From Enterococcus sp. HY326 (GTDB lineage Bacteria; Bacillota; Bacilli; Lactobacillales; Enterococcaceae): a DNA stretch of 64,000 nt. Where the stretch lies: contig NZ_JANLGQ010000001.1 in NCBI RefSeq assembly GCF_026157065.1, positions 1 through 64,000 of the forward strand, written 5' to 3'. Below the pieces are notes generated by a model. That model was given only the letters and a program-made list of their open reading frames with translations, searched no databases and was not told the DNA's origin. A program made the translations under genes and the position numbers. Each line of letters opens with the position of its first letter. Within the stretch, counting starts at the first letter, position 1. Below are positions 19,339 through 28,039 of the stretch, in pieces.

Positions 19339-20388
19339 TTGAAAAAATTAGTGGTTTTGTTATTTTTCTTTTTATTTTTAAACGGGTGTTCCACTACTAC
19401 CACCACAGCTGATAGCGAAACAGATGCGAGTACTCCTAGAATTGTAATCGGTTTCTCTCAATTAGGAACTGAAAGCAATTGGCGCAAACAACACACTGAA
19501 TCGGTTCAAACCGAGCTGGAAAAAGAAGGCTATGAGGTGCTATACCGCAATGCCTATCTCAGCTTGGAACAACAAATTCAAGATATCCGCAGTTTTATTT
19601 CCTATAATGTCGACATTATCGTCCTCTCTCCTCTGCAAGAATCTGGTTGGGATGATATTTTACTAGAAGCACAAAAAGCCGATATTCCCGTTTTTGTTGT
19701 TGACCGCAGCATTGAAGTCAGCCAAGAAACCCTAAAAAAAAGTGCTGAGCTGGCTCTTGAAGAAGGTGCCGGCAAAGAACTAATGGTCACCCACATTGGT
19801 CCGAGCTTTAAAGCCGAGGGTAATCGGGCTGGGTTATATGTCAGCAATTATTTTCGCAATCAGGAATACAATGAAATCAAGGTCCTCGAATTGACCGGCA
19901 ACGTAAATGCGTCCCCAACTATTCTCAGAAGCGAAGGCTTCTCCGAAACTATTCAGCGCAATTATCAAGACAATCAGCAAACGATTCAAGTCGTCGATAG
20001 TATCAGCGGCGATTTTATTCGCCGTAAAGGCAAAGAAGCGATGGCTGACTATATCGCACAGAAGGATATCAGCCAGATTGATGTTCTCTTTAGTCAAAGC
20101 GATGAGATGACTCTTGGGGCGATGGAGGCTTTAGGGGCAGCCGGTGTTACACCAGGAAAAGATATTATTATCGTTTCCATTGATGCCCAAAAAAATATGA
20201 TAGATAAATTAAAGGCGGGAGAGGTCAATTGTGTGGTGGAATGTAATCCGAATCAAGGCATTTATGTCCGGAACGCCATTAAGCGGTTTTTAGAAGGCAA
20301 AACGGATTTGCCCAAGGAAATTTATGTGCATGAAACGGTTTTTTCCGATGATATGGATTTTAGCCAAATTCCCCCCCGCAATTATTAG
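19339..20388 (+). CDS. Sensor lipoprotein, sugar-binding fold (XylFII-like)
   Basis: 349-residue lipoprotein with lipobox LNGC (Cys17) and a type I periplasmic-binding fold related to YtfQ (VIGFSQLGTESNW, IIVLSPLQESGW, VFVVDRSI). It does not belong to the importer itself: it is the first gene of a plus-strand unit with a sensor kinase and a YesN-type regulator. The same trio in Clostridium (XylFII-LytS-YesN) senses extracellular xylose and switches on the adjacent ABC genes. Start is TTG at 19339 behind GAGGAG; an upstream extended -10 TGTTATAAT is present at about 19302. The ligand here is unknown. Confidence 0.8.
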   Translation: MKKLVVLLFFFLFLNGCSTTTTTADSETDASTPRIVIGFSQLGTESNWRKQHTESVQTELEKEGYEVLYRNAYLSLEQQIQDIRSFISYNVDIIVLSPLQESGWDDILLEAQKADIPVFVVDRSIEVSQETLKKSAELALEEGAGKELMVTHIGPSFKAEGNRAGLYVSNYFRNQEYNEIKVLELTGNVNASPTILRSEGFSETIQRNYQDNQQTIQVVDSISGDFIRRKGKEAMADYIAQKDISQIDVLFSQSDEMTLGAMEALGAAGVTPGKDIIIVSIDAQKNMIDKLKAGEVNCVVECNPNQGIYVRNAIKRFLEGKTDLPKEIYVHETVFSDDMDFSQIPPRNY

Positions 20389-20397
20389 GTGATTGTC

Positions 20398-21873
20398 ATG
20401 AAGGATAGCAGTATCAAAGATATTTTTCGCAAAACCAATATCGTCATGATTGCCATCGCCATTATTCCGCTGTTGATTAGTGTGATTTTTTATACGCGGC
20501 AAATTTTTATCTATCAGCAAACCATCGGCAATATTCAAGAGGCCAATGCCGTTAGCGAAACCATGCGGGACCGGGCTTTGGAAAGTATGTACGATTTGGC
20601 TTATGGACAAATTAGTATCGAAGATTTTCAGGCGAATAATGTGATTGACGAGGTGCGGGAGGATATTTACCATATTCAAGAAAATGTCCAAAGCAATTCC
20701 GAGTTAAATCGTTTAGATGTTGCCTTACGGACCCTCAGCAATTTAGAGGATTATCAAAATCAATTGGTGACGAGTGTTGAAAACGATGAGAGCTACGAAG
20801 AAGGCGAAGCCATCCTCAGTAACGCTGAGGCGGTTGTTGATAGCGTCATTGATTTTCTCGACCGCTTTGTTCGACTAGAAATCGACTTGGCCAGTCAGAC
20901 TAATCAAGAACTGATTCGCTCAGTTTTCTTTTTATCCTTAGCCCAAGGCGTCATCTTATTAGTCATTTTCTATTTTATTCGTCGCAATAGCCGTTTTTTA
21001 CGAAAAAAAGTTGAAGACCCTTTAAAAAACTTAGTCGAGCTGTCAAAAAAATTGTCCAACGGCGAGTTAAATTTCCGGGCAGAGATTCCCGATACAATTG
21101 AAATGAAAAACCTGACTTACAGTTTGAATAAAATGGCGGAGGATTTAACCCAGTTGCTGGAGGAAAATGCTTTGAAGCAGTATCATCTGGCCCAAAGTGA
21201 AATCCGTGTCTTACAGGCACAGATAACTCCACATTTTATCTATAACAGTTTAGATGCCATCGTTTCTTTAATTGAGGCCGGCGATTACCCACAGGCGATT
21301 GAAATGACCTATGCCCTCTCCGATTTTTTCCGGATTTCTTTAAGCAAAGGCAAGGACTGGATTTCTTTAGAACAGGAAATTCGCCATGTGGAGGATTATT
21401 TAAAAATCCTCCAGATTCGCTATGGTGCCATGCTGAACTATACAATTAGCTACCCTGAGGAATTAAAAGAGGAAGAAATTTTGAAAATGATTTTACAGCC
21501 ACTGGTGGAAAATGCGGTGTACCACGGGACTAAATTTGTTCGCAGAAGGGGCTTGATTGAAATTTCTGTTACTGCCACGACAACTGCTTGGCAAATTGTC
21601 GTCAGAGATAACGGCATTGGCATGACGCCAGAAAAGTTACAGGAAATCACTGATAACTTAAATGAAGGTTTACTTGGAGAATCCGAAAACGGCTACGGCC
21701 TGCACAATGTCTACCAGCGAATTATGCTGAATTATAATGGCGAGGCCAGCTTCAAAATTGAAAGTGTCTACCAAACGGGCACCAGTATTTACATCGCAAT
21801 TCCTAAAAAACATTCCCAAGAGACTGCCACTTCAATGACAGCCAGCTTAAACAAGGAGGAAAATCATGTATAA
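20398..21873 (+). CDS. Sensor histidine kinase, YesM/LytS type
   Basis: 491-residue membrane kinase: helices at about 14-35 and 180-200 around an extracytoplasmic helical domain, then a HAMP segment and a His_kinase domain with QITPHFIYNSLDAI (His279 predicted phospho-acceptor) and a GHKL ATPase (LVENAVYHG, DNGIGM, YGLHNVYQR). The sensing domain is small, which fits a kinase that reads the state of the partner lipoprotein encoded just upstream. ATG at 20398 follows AGGTGA; an in-frame GTG three codons earlier is possible. It overlaps the regulator gene by 8 bp. Confidence 0.88.
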   Translation: MKDSSIKDIFRKTNIVMIAIAIIPLLISVIFYTRQIFIYQQTIGNIQEANAVSETMRDRALESMYDLAYGQISIEDFQANNVIDEVREDIYHIQENVQSNSELNRLDVALRTLSNLEDYQNQLVTSVENDESYEEGEAILSNAEAVVDSVIDFLDRFVRLEIDLASQTNQELIRSVFFLSLAQGVILLVIFYFIRRNSRFLRKKVEDPLKNLVELSKKLSNGELNFRAEIPDTIEMKNLTYSLNKMAEDLTQLLEENALKQYHLAQSEIRVLQAQITPHFIYNSLDAIVSLIEAGDYPQAIEMTYALSDFFRISLSKGKDWISLEQEIRHVEDYLKILQIRYGAMLNYTISYPEELKEEEILKMILQPLVENAVYHGTKFVRRRGLIEISVTATTTAWQIVVRDNGIGMTPEKLQEITDNLNEGLLGESENGYGLHNVYQRIMLNYNGEASFKIESVYQTGTSIYIAIPKKHSQETATSMTASLNKEENHV

Positions 21874-23431
21874 GGTCTTTATTGTGGAAGACGAGCATTT
21901 GATTCGTGAAAGTCTCAGACAACAAGTCAACGACTTGGCCAAAAAACTGCCAATCGAATATCTCGATGAAGCGGCAGATGGTGAACTCGCATTATCCTCG
22001 ATTTTAGATTTGCGGCCGGATATTATTTTGACGGATATCAAAATGCCCTTTATGGACGGCTTGACCTTTGCCAAGGAAGCCCGCAAGCTTTTGCCTTACG
22101 TTCGCTTAATCTTTATCAGCGGCTTTGACGATTTTGAGTATGCTAAAACCGCCATTCAAGTACAGGCGGATGATTATTTATTAAAGCCGATTAAAAGCGG
22201 TGAATTAGAAGAAGCCTTGTCCAAAGCTGTTAAAAATTTGGACCAGCAAAAAAAGCAACTGGAGGGGCCTTCAACAGATAGTGTCATCAAAATTGAGTCT
22301 CAAAAAAATTTACTTTTAAATAATTTGCTGTCAGGAACCATTGCAATTTCTGATGTCGTCAAGCAGATTGAGCCTTTTCAAAAAAGTTTAGTCGGCAAGA
22401 AAATTAATGTCATGCTGATTAGCAATCGAGACGAACATTTCTTAGGAGATTACACACAGTATGCCGAAAAACTAAATTTTCTTTATCAGACTGACCCACA
22501 GATTTTTTTCTCCAGCCTTTCCAGCCGTTTTATCAAATTACTAATTTTTGATTCCAATGAAAAGACTATTCTAGAAAAAAGCTATCAAGTGGCGCAAACT
22601 TTAATCAATGAATTAGAAGTCGGCAGCGACAATCTGGTGGTGGCCACAGGTCCCATTGTCGAACGAATTTCTGACCTGCCCCGTTCTTATCGTAAAGCTA
22701 AGGATATGCTGGATAGTTACGGACTGATTCGAGTGGAAAAAATCATGAGCTATGAAGATAATCTAAAAGAAGGTGAGCTCTCCCCCACCAATCCTTTTAA
22801 GATTGATTTGAGTCAACGTCTAGCTGATCTGACGGAAAAAGAAATTCCAAATTTCATTGCCGAGCTGTCTCAAGATCAAGAGACAGTCGAGCGGACCCGA
22901 ATGTTTCGTTTTTTCATTTTGATAGAGCTCAAAGGTCTGATTTACCGCAATGAAAACATTGACCCTGATGAGATTGATATCGAGTTGGATAATATTGAAC
23001 TGTTGACCACTGCGCCCAATAATCAGCAAGCCTTTCAAGGAGTTTTAGCCAATTTACTGCCGCAATTGTTGGCGAAAAAAGGCAATCCAATGATGCAAAA
23101 ATATCAAAGTGTTATTCAACAAGCCCTAAACTATATTAAGGAAAATTTTGCGGATCCCAATATCTCATTAAAATCAGTGGCAGAAGTTGTCAACCTCAGC
23201 GCTGCCCATTTTAGTACGATTTTTTCTCAATCCACTGGCTCAACCTTTATCGAATACTTGACCAATCAACGGATTGAAAAGGCCAAGCAACTGCTGTTGA
23301 CCACCGATTTGCGGCTATCCGATATCGCCTTTGAAATTGGCTATAATGATCCAAATTATTTTAGTTTTCTCTTCAAGAAAAAAGTTGAGATGTCACCAAA
23401 GGATTACCGACAATCAAATTTAGCCAGTTAA
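21866..23431 (+). CDS. Response regulator, YesN type (receiver plus AraC domain)
   Basis: 521-residue regulator. N-terminal receiver with acidic pair E8-D9, phospho-acceptor Asp57 in ILTDIKMPFMDG and Lys in LLKPI; a long middle region; C-terminal AraC-type double helix-turn-helix (about 415-515) with IAFEIGYNDPNYFSFLFKK. It is translationally coupled to the kinase by an 8-bp overlap and is expected to activate the divergent ABC operon. A terminator follows directly. Confidence 0.9.
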   Translation: MYKVFIVEDEHLIRESLRQQVNDLAKKLPIEYLDEAADGELALSSILDLRPDIILTDIKMPFMDGLTFAKEARKLLPYVRLIFISGFDDFEYAKTAIQVQADDYLLKPIKSGELEEALSKAVKNLDQQKKQLEGPSTDSVIKIESQKNLLLNNLLSGTIAISDVVKQIEPFQKSLVGKKINVMLISNRDEHFLGDYTQYAEKLNFLYQTDPQIFFSSLSSRFIKLLIFDSNEKTILEKSYQVAQTLINELEVGSDNLVVATGPIVERISDLPRSYRKAKDMLDSYGLIRVEKIMSYEDNLKEGELSPTNPFKIDLSQRLADLTEKEIPNFIAELSQDQETVERTRMFRFFILIELKGLIYRNENIDPDEIDIELDNIELLTTAPNNQQAFQGVLANLLPQLLAKKGNPMMQKYQSVIQQALNYIKENFADPNISLKSVAEVVNLSAAHFSTIFSQSTGSTFIEYLTNQRIEKAKQLLLTTDLRLSDIAFEIGYNDPNYFSFLFKKKVEMSPKDYRQSNLAS

Positions 23432-23437
23432 AAATAA

Positions 23438-23483
23438 AAAGGCCTCTAGCAACAGACTGGAAAGTCTTCCGCTAGCGGCCTTT
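23438..23483. terminator. Bidirectional terminator
   Basis: AAAGGCCTCTAGC and GCTAGCGGCCTTT with an inner AGACT/AGTCT stem, lying between the convergent regulator and purine permease genes. Confidence 0.8.
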
Positions 23484-23491
23484 ATTTCGTT

Positions 23492-24928
23492 TTATAAAAC
23501 AGCTAAGATGATAAAGTTAGCGATAAATAGTAAATCCACTACCCATAAAATTGGAGAAACTTCATTAAATTTACCTTTGGCAACTTTGATGATTGTGTAA
23601 AAAATGAAGCCGGCCGCAATTCCGTAGGAAATGCTGTAACACAAGCCCATAAAGATTGAAGCAAAGAAAGCAGGTACTGCATCTTCTAAATCAGTCCAAT
23701 CAATATCTTTAAAGGAAGCCATCATCATGACCCCAACCATAATCAAAGCTGGTGCTGTCGCTTGATTCGGCACGATTGAAATCAACGGTGAAAAGAAGCT
23801 GGCAATCGCAAATAAAGCAGCTACAACAACTGAAGTCAAACCAGTTCGGCCACCGGCACCAATTCCGGCAGCTGATTCCACATAGGTTGTGGTATTAGAT
23901 GTACCGAAAATTGCACCAACTGAAGTAGCAATTGCGTCGGCAAACAAGGCTTTATCCATTTTCGTTTTGAAGCCTTTACTGTCTTCCAAGGCTTCTTCAT
24001 CTTCTTTAGAAAAGATGCCCGTCCGACGACCAGTTCCAATAAAGGTCCCGATAGTATCAAAAGTATCAGATAAACTAAAGGCAATGATTGTCATAATTAC
24101 CTGAGGCAATTTACTAGCATCAGAGAAAAGTGAGCCCATTCCATCGGAACTAAATGCTGCCCCAAAAACCGTGCCCAATTCAGAAATTGAACTTCCTAAA
24201 GAATTTTCCGTCCAGTTGATGGCACTCAAGTCCACCACACCCATTAAAATTCCTAAAATCGTAATCGCCACAATCCCGATTAGAATACCGCCGCGGACAT
24301 TTAACACGACTAAAATTGCCATCAGTGCAAGACCGATAACCGCCAAGATAATTGCCGGATTATTGAAATTTGCCAAAGCTGGAACAATTCCACCGTTGAC
24401 GGTTGCGCTGACGATGGAGTCGCCAGAAATAGTTGCTGAATCAACAGAAGCTGAATCAACGGTAAAAGAAAGCAAGCCGGCATTTTTAATCCCCACATAG
24501 GCGACAAAAATCCCAATCCCACCACCAATTGCGTGTTGCAGGCTTTCAGGAATTGCATGAATGATTAATTTACGAATCTTGGTTACAGTAATAAAAATAT
24601 TAATAAGTCCACAAATGAAAACCATCGCTAACGCCTGTTGCCAGGTGTAACCTAGCGCAAAAACAACTGTGTAAGTGAAAAAGGCATTCAGCCCCATCCC
24701 CGGTGCCTGTGCATATGGAACATTAGCAAACAGCCCCATAACCAGCGTTCCAATGACTGACGCAATAATCGTTGCTAAAAAGACCGCTTGGAATGGCATC
24801 CCCGTTTGCGACAAAATGCTCGGATTCACAAATAAAATATAGCTCATAGCAAAGAATGTCGTAACACCTGCCACAAATTCCCGCGAAACGGTCGTCTTGT
24901 TCTCCTTCAATTTAAAGAACTTTTCCAT
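23492..24928 (-). CDS. NCS2-type purine permease (AzgA/PbuG family)
   Basis: 478-residue proton-coupled permease for hypoxanthine, guanine or adenine, with about twelve hydrophobic helices. Family motifs are NPSILSQTGMP near the N-terminus, APGMGLNAFFTY, and SDTFDTIGTFIGTG followed by the TNTTTYVESAAGIG-like stretch (SNTTTYVESAAGIGAGGRT). These define the AzgA-like branch rather than the xanthine/uracil UraA branch. It is preceded by a good promoter and a PurR box, with no purine riboswitch. Confidence 0.9.
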   Translation of the reverse strand: MEKFFKLKENKTTVSREFVAGVTTFFAMSYILFVNPSILSQTGMPFQAVFLATIIASVIGTLVMGLFANVPYAQAPGMGLNAFFTYTVVFALGYTWQQALAMVFICGLINIFITVTKIRKLIIHAIPESLQHAIGGGIGIFVAYVGIKNAGLLSFTVDSASVDSATISGDSIVSATVNGGIVPALANFNNPAIILAVIGLALMAILVVLNVRGGILIGIVAITILGILMGVVDLSAINWTENSLGSSISELGTVFGAAFSSDGMGSLFSDASKLPQVIMTIIAFSLSDTFDTIGTFIGTGRRTGIFSKEDEEALEDSKGFKTKMDKALFADAIATSVGAIFGTSNTTTYVESAAGIGAGGRTGLTSVVVAALFAIASFFSPLISIVPNQATAPALIMVGVMMMASFKDIDWTDLEDAVPAFFASIFMGLCYSISYGIAAGFIFYTIIKVAKGKFNEVSPILWVVDLLFIANFIILAVL

Positions 24929-24976
24929 GTGATGATTTCCTCCTTAAAGTTAAATATTACCCTATCACAAGCCATG

Positions 24977-25005
24977 ATTATAAAATCTTTCCGCAAAAAT
25001 AGCAA
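24977..25005 (-). promoter_or_regulatory. Promoter of purine permease
   Basis: Minus-strand TTGCTA (25005-25000), 17-nt spacer, TATAAT (24982-24977). The transcript would start near 24970, giving a leader of about 40 nt. Confidence 0.65.
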
Positions 25006-25040
25006 TGTTTTCCATACAAAAACTTCTCAATAAGTTTTTA

Positions 25041-25051
25041 ATGTTCGTGTT
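25041..25051 (-). promoter_or_regulatory. PurBox (PurR activator site)
   Basis: ACACGAACAT on the minus strand fits the Gram-positive PurBox core (CGAAC flanked by A/T). Its centre lies about 75 bp upstream of the predicted transcription start of the purine permease, the position at which PurR acts as an activator in lactic acid bacteria. Confidence 0.55.
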
Positions 25052-25153
25052 TTATTGAAACTGAATTGTTCAAACTTTAGCAGATAACTTTTTTCACAAG
25101 CCAATCTGTGCTAGACTAGAACAACGTATAGATTCAGAAATGAGGAGTTTTTC

Positions 25154-25963
25154 ATGAAAAAATTAATTGCGATTGACCTTGACGGCACAACTTTAAATAC
25201 AGATTCACAAGTTTCTCCCCGCACAGCGGCTGTTTTAGAAAAAGCCAAACGAGCAGGTCACACAGTAACCATTGCTACCGGTCGACCTTACCGGATGTCT
25301 GAACATATTTATTCCCAGCTTAAATTAACATCACCAATGATAAATTTTAACGGCGCCCTCATTCACCTGCCCCATCAAGTTTGGTCTGGTGAGCTGGAAA
25401 CCTTAATCAATCGAGACATTGCCTTTGAAATTTTAGCCCAAAAGCAACAGCTGAACTTAGATTTTGTGGCTGCCGAAAATAAAAATAGTTTCTACATTGA
25501 CACGTTAGATAATTTTGATGGCAACTTCTTTGCCTCAGAAAAAGCCAGTGAAAAAAATATTTTATCCGCAAAGAACATGACCACCAATCCAAATTCTTTA
25601 TTGCTGCGGGTCAACAATCCTGACAGCCTCAGTGTTTCTGAGCAGTTAGTCAAAGATTATGGCGATTATGTAGAGGTCAATACTTGGGGCGGACCAAATC
25701 CGATTTTAGAAGTGGTAGCGAAAGGTATTCAAAAAGCCAAAGGAGTTTCCCATGTTGCCGATTTATTAGGCTTTCAACAAGAGGACATCATCGCTTTTGG
25801 TGATGAACACAATGATGTAGAAATGCTAGATTATGCCGGCTGGGGCGTTGCTATGGCCAATGGTACTGACCAAGTTAAGGCTGTTGCCAACGATGTCACC
25901 GAAAAAACCAACGGCGAAGACGGTTTGGCAGATTATCTAGAAAAATATTTAGAATTAAACTAA
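25154..25963 (+). CDS. HAD-superfamily phosphatase, Cof type (YidA-like)
   Basis: 269-residue HAD hydrolase of the Cof/IIB group, probably acting on sugar phosphates or FMN-like small molecules. Motif I DLDGTTLN holds the nucleophile Asp8; motif II is ATGRP; motif III lysine lies in AKGIQKAKG; motif IV is FGDEHNDVEML. The capping domain lies between II and III. A ribosome-binding site TGAGGAG precedes the ATG. Single gene with its own terminator. Confidence 0.88.
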   Translation: MKKLIAIDLDGTTLNTDSQVSPRTAAVLEKAKRAGHTVTIATGRPYRMSEHIYSQLKLTSPMINFNGALIHLPHQVWSGELETLINRDIAFEILAQKQQLNLDFVAAENKNSFYIDTLDNFDGNFFASEKASEKNILSAKNMTTNPNSLLLRVNNPDSLSVSEQLVKDYGDYVEVNTWGGPNPILEVVAKGIQKAKGVSHVADLLGFQQEDIIAFGDEHNDVEMLDYAGWGVAMANGTDQVKAVANDVTEKTNGEDGLADYLEKYLELN

Positions 25964-25965
25964 AA

Positions 25966-26014
25966 AAAATGCGCCGAAGGTTGAGCCGCGACAGCTCACT
26001 TTCAGCGCATTTTT
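25966..26014. terminator. Terminator, usable from both sides
   Basis: AAAATGCGC pairs with GCGCATTTT, with an inner GTTGAGC/GCTCAC stem, between convergent genes. Confidence 0.8.
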
Positions 26015-26026
26015 ATTTTGTCTCGA

Positions 26027-26725
26027 TTATCCAGGATAAATCTCATCAATCATTTCAACTTGGCCATCAGTTAACGCTTTTTTTAGCCAACTGTGGTCTA
26101 TTTTTCCGGCTTTAGCTGCTGCAACTTTTGCGGCATCACTAGCAGCATTTTCCTCTGCCTTTTCAATCAAGTTTTGCGCATCTCCTTGAGGAATTACCAG
26201 TAAACCATCTTGATCACCTAAAACAATATCTCCTGGCATCACCACAACATGTCCAAGGGAAATTGGAGTATTGATTTCCCCTGGTCCTGACTTATATGGA
26301 CCGGCCGGTGTCGTACCAGTTGCATAAATTGGACACTTCTCATCGGCAATCACATCAATATCACGAATCGGCCCGTCAATAACGATACCGGCAACCTTTT
26401 TAAAGTCCGCCAAATAGCGGTAAATAATTTCACCCAGCATAGCCCGCTGGCGATGCCCCTCATTGGCAATGACCACAACATCCCCCTCTTGCGCCATTTC
26501 CAATGCTTGGCTGACCATTAGATTATCTCCCGCATGGGTTTTAACCGTTAAAGCGACACCGCACATTTTTTTCACTGGGGAGCTCATTAACTTTAATTCT
26601 GGACTAAAGGTAAAACTGCGACTCATACAATCGGCCACATTAGCTGCCGGCAGTTTTTCAAACCTTGCCACTAAATTTTTTTCTGGTAACTTTCTCTTTA
26701 GATAAATCCGATTTCCAACTGACAT
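26027..26725 (-). CDS. RraA-like protein (HMG/CHA aldolase-type fold)
   Basis: 232-residue RraA/HMG-aldolase family protein. Diagnostic stretches are the GHRQRAMLGEI region, the GIVIDGPIRDID loop with the conserved Arg-Asp pair that binds substrate and metal in the aldolases, and PGDIVLGDQDGLLVIP. Members are either 4-hydroxy-4-methyl-2-oxoglutarate aldolases, oxaloacetate decarboxylases or RNase E regulators; enterococci lack RNase E, so an aldolase or decarboxylase role is more likely. ATG 26725 is preferred because GAGGG lies six bases before it. Confidence 0.8.
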   Translation of the reverse strand: MSVGNRIYLKRKLPEKNLVARFEKLPAANVADCMSRSFTFSPELKLMSSPVKKMCGVALTVKTHAGDNLMVSQALEMAQEGDVVVIANEGHRQRAMLGEIIYRYLADFKKVAGIVIDGPIRDIDVIADEKCPIYATGTTPAGPYKSGPGEINTPISLGHVVVMPGDIVLGDQDGLLVIPQGDAQNLIEKAEENAASDAAKVAAAKAGKIDHSWLKKALTDGQVEMIDEIYPG

Positions 26726-26879
26726 GTTTTGCCCTCTTTTCTTATACATGATTTGTTATGGTAATTTTTTTAACTTTAAATTCTTCGGGATTTTCAAGGT
26801 AAGTCATATAAATTGAAACTAGTTTACGATTTTGACTCAGCCATAACTACTAGTAAGACTTATTTAGTTTAGCACAAAA
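26726..26879. other. Intergenic, upstream region of the RraA-like gene
   Basis: About 150 bp holding the leader of the RraA-like gene. Two ACTAGT hexamers (26818-26850) face each other. No promoter can be assigned with confidence. Confidence 0.3.
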
Positions 26880-26917
26880 AAACGCTTTCTCCGCTGATTT
26901 TGCAGAGAAAAGCGCTT
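26880..26917 (-). terminator. Terminator of the decayed immunity block
   Basis: AAGCGCTTTTCTC pairs with GAGAAAGCGTT on the minus strand and is followed by TTTTTT. It closes the minus-strand block that starts near 30 kb. Confidence 0.75.
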
Positions 26918-26950
26918 AGTTTGGCGAAAAGAACAGGTTTAGTACAATAA

Positions 26951-27157
26951 TTATGAAAAGCTGATTGCCTTGAGCAACCGCTGGTAAAAATCCTGTTTAT
27001 TCGCAAAATCACTTAAATTTGAAACTTGACCATCACCAGTTTCAAGAACTAACCAGTGGTTTTTAGTTGTTAATGCAATTATTTCAAGTGAGCAGCAAGC
27101 AAAAAATGTTTTATTCAAAAAGTTAGCTAAATATTCTTTCGAAGAATTACTTGAGCT
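26951..27157 (-). pseudogene. Gene fragment, C-terminal 68 codons, no start
   Basis: An open minus-strand frame of 68 codons that begins after a stop and lacks a start codon with a ribosome-binding site. The translation reads as real protein (EIIALTTKNHWLVLETGD, then SDFANKQDFYQRLLKAI and stop) and is the tail of a lost larger gene. It resembles the C-terminal strands and helix of small immunity or PH-like proteins, but no family can be named. Confidence 0.5.
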
Positions 27158-27180
27158 TTAACCTTATTCTTCTAATAAAG

Positions 27181-27561
27181 ATTAATTGATAAAATTAATT
27201 ATTTTGTTTTAAAAATCCATGAATACTCTCAAAATAACGTTTCTTAGAGCTTCAGGATAATCAGAATATCCTATCTTTTTCATAATTATATTCATTAGCA
27301 ACACTGCTATCAAAAACTATTTAACACCTGATGTTAATTCAACAGTTTCTTCCGTTTTATTAGCTATTTTGCTATTGCTAAATTGATTAGTGAGCTTATA
27401 TATTTATACCAACTTTTAATCATTTGATTGCCAATCTTATGTTAAAAATGCCGTTTTATATTCCATCACCTTTAACAAACTTAGCTATTGGCAACTTGAT
27501 TAGTGAGTTTATACTCTACCTTTTCTCGATTCTCGTCGAGTGGTATAGTGCCTTTTTTATT
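27181..27561 (-). pseudogene. Decayed coding remnants with an internal direct repeat
   Basis: Several short minus-strand pieces still read as protein but are broken by stops and frameshifts: KGTIPLDENREKVEYKLTNQ (27481-27561), then a second copy of the KLTNQ.NS segment continuing as SKIANKTEETVELTSGVK (about 27310-27396), then DSSVANEYNYEKDRI and KRYFESIHGFLKQNN in shifted frames. The two KLTNQ-coding copies (27486-27512 and 27371-27396) are a direct duplication about 115 bp apart. No functional gene remains. The setting points to a former toxin or immunity module. Confidence 0.5.
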
Positions 27562-27979
27562 TTACTTATTTAAACTTAATTCTTCTAATGTACTTTGGGT
27601 AGCCATTTGCATTAATTTTGTTCCAAATTGCTCAACAAGCCCTATTTCACTATCCATATAAAAACAGCATCTATGTTTCCTTTCTTCATTTTTCAGTTAT
27701 TTCCATATCAACTTCTATTTTTATTTTTCCACTCTTATCTGAAGCAAAAAACTCTAGTGAAAAAGCAGGAGTGAAGTTTCCCTCTTTTTTACCAAATTCA
27801 ACATAACAAGAACCATTGAAATTGTAGGATAATTCTTTGATTTTCATACCATTTTCTTTTAAATCTGTATCTTGAATATAACAAAGTTGATTAACACAAA
27901 TATATTCTGACATTGCCTCTACCTTTAACTCTAACAGACTGTCATCTTCCCACATTTTTATAAGTTTAATATTATTCAT
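27562..27979 (-). pseudogene. Immunity-type protein gene broken by a frameshift
   Basis: The intact N-terminal frame gives 97 residues (27686-27979, start MNNIKLIKMWEDDSL). It stops at TGA just after a run of five A. Dropping one A continues the frame without a break for another 42 codons (NEERKHRCCFYMDSEIGL..., ending ELSLNK at 27562), giving a plausible 138-residue protein. Length and setting fit a small cytoplasmic immunity protein of a contact-toxin system (WapI-like in size), but I do not recognise the family with certainty. The shift may be a true mutation or a homopolymer sequencing error. Confidence 0.6.
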
Positions 27980-28039
27980 AATTTTCCTTTCATTATTAAT
28001 TATTTAAAATTTATCATCAAACAATCCTGTTATCTTATT

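Noticed and set aside
20290-20691. 133-codon antisense frame over the sensor lipoprotein/kinase junction
   Set aside because: No ribosome-binding site; it is a shadow of two well-supported genes on the plus strand.
24171-24500. 109-codon plus-strand frame inside the purine permease gene
   Set aside because: Low-complexity Ile/Pro/Thr composition typical of antisense to a membrane protein; no start signals.
24929-25060. Possible purine riboswitch before the purine permease
   Set aside because: The leader after the promoter is only about 40 nt and lacks the conserved purine-aptamer core.
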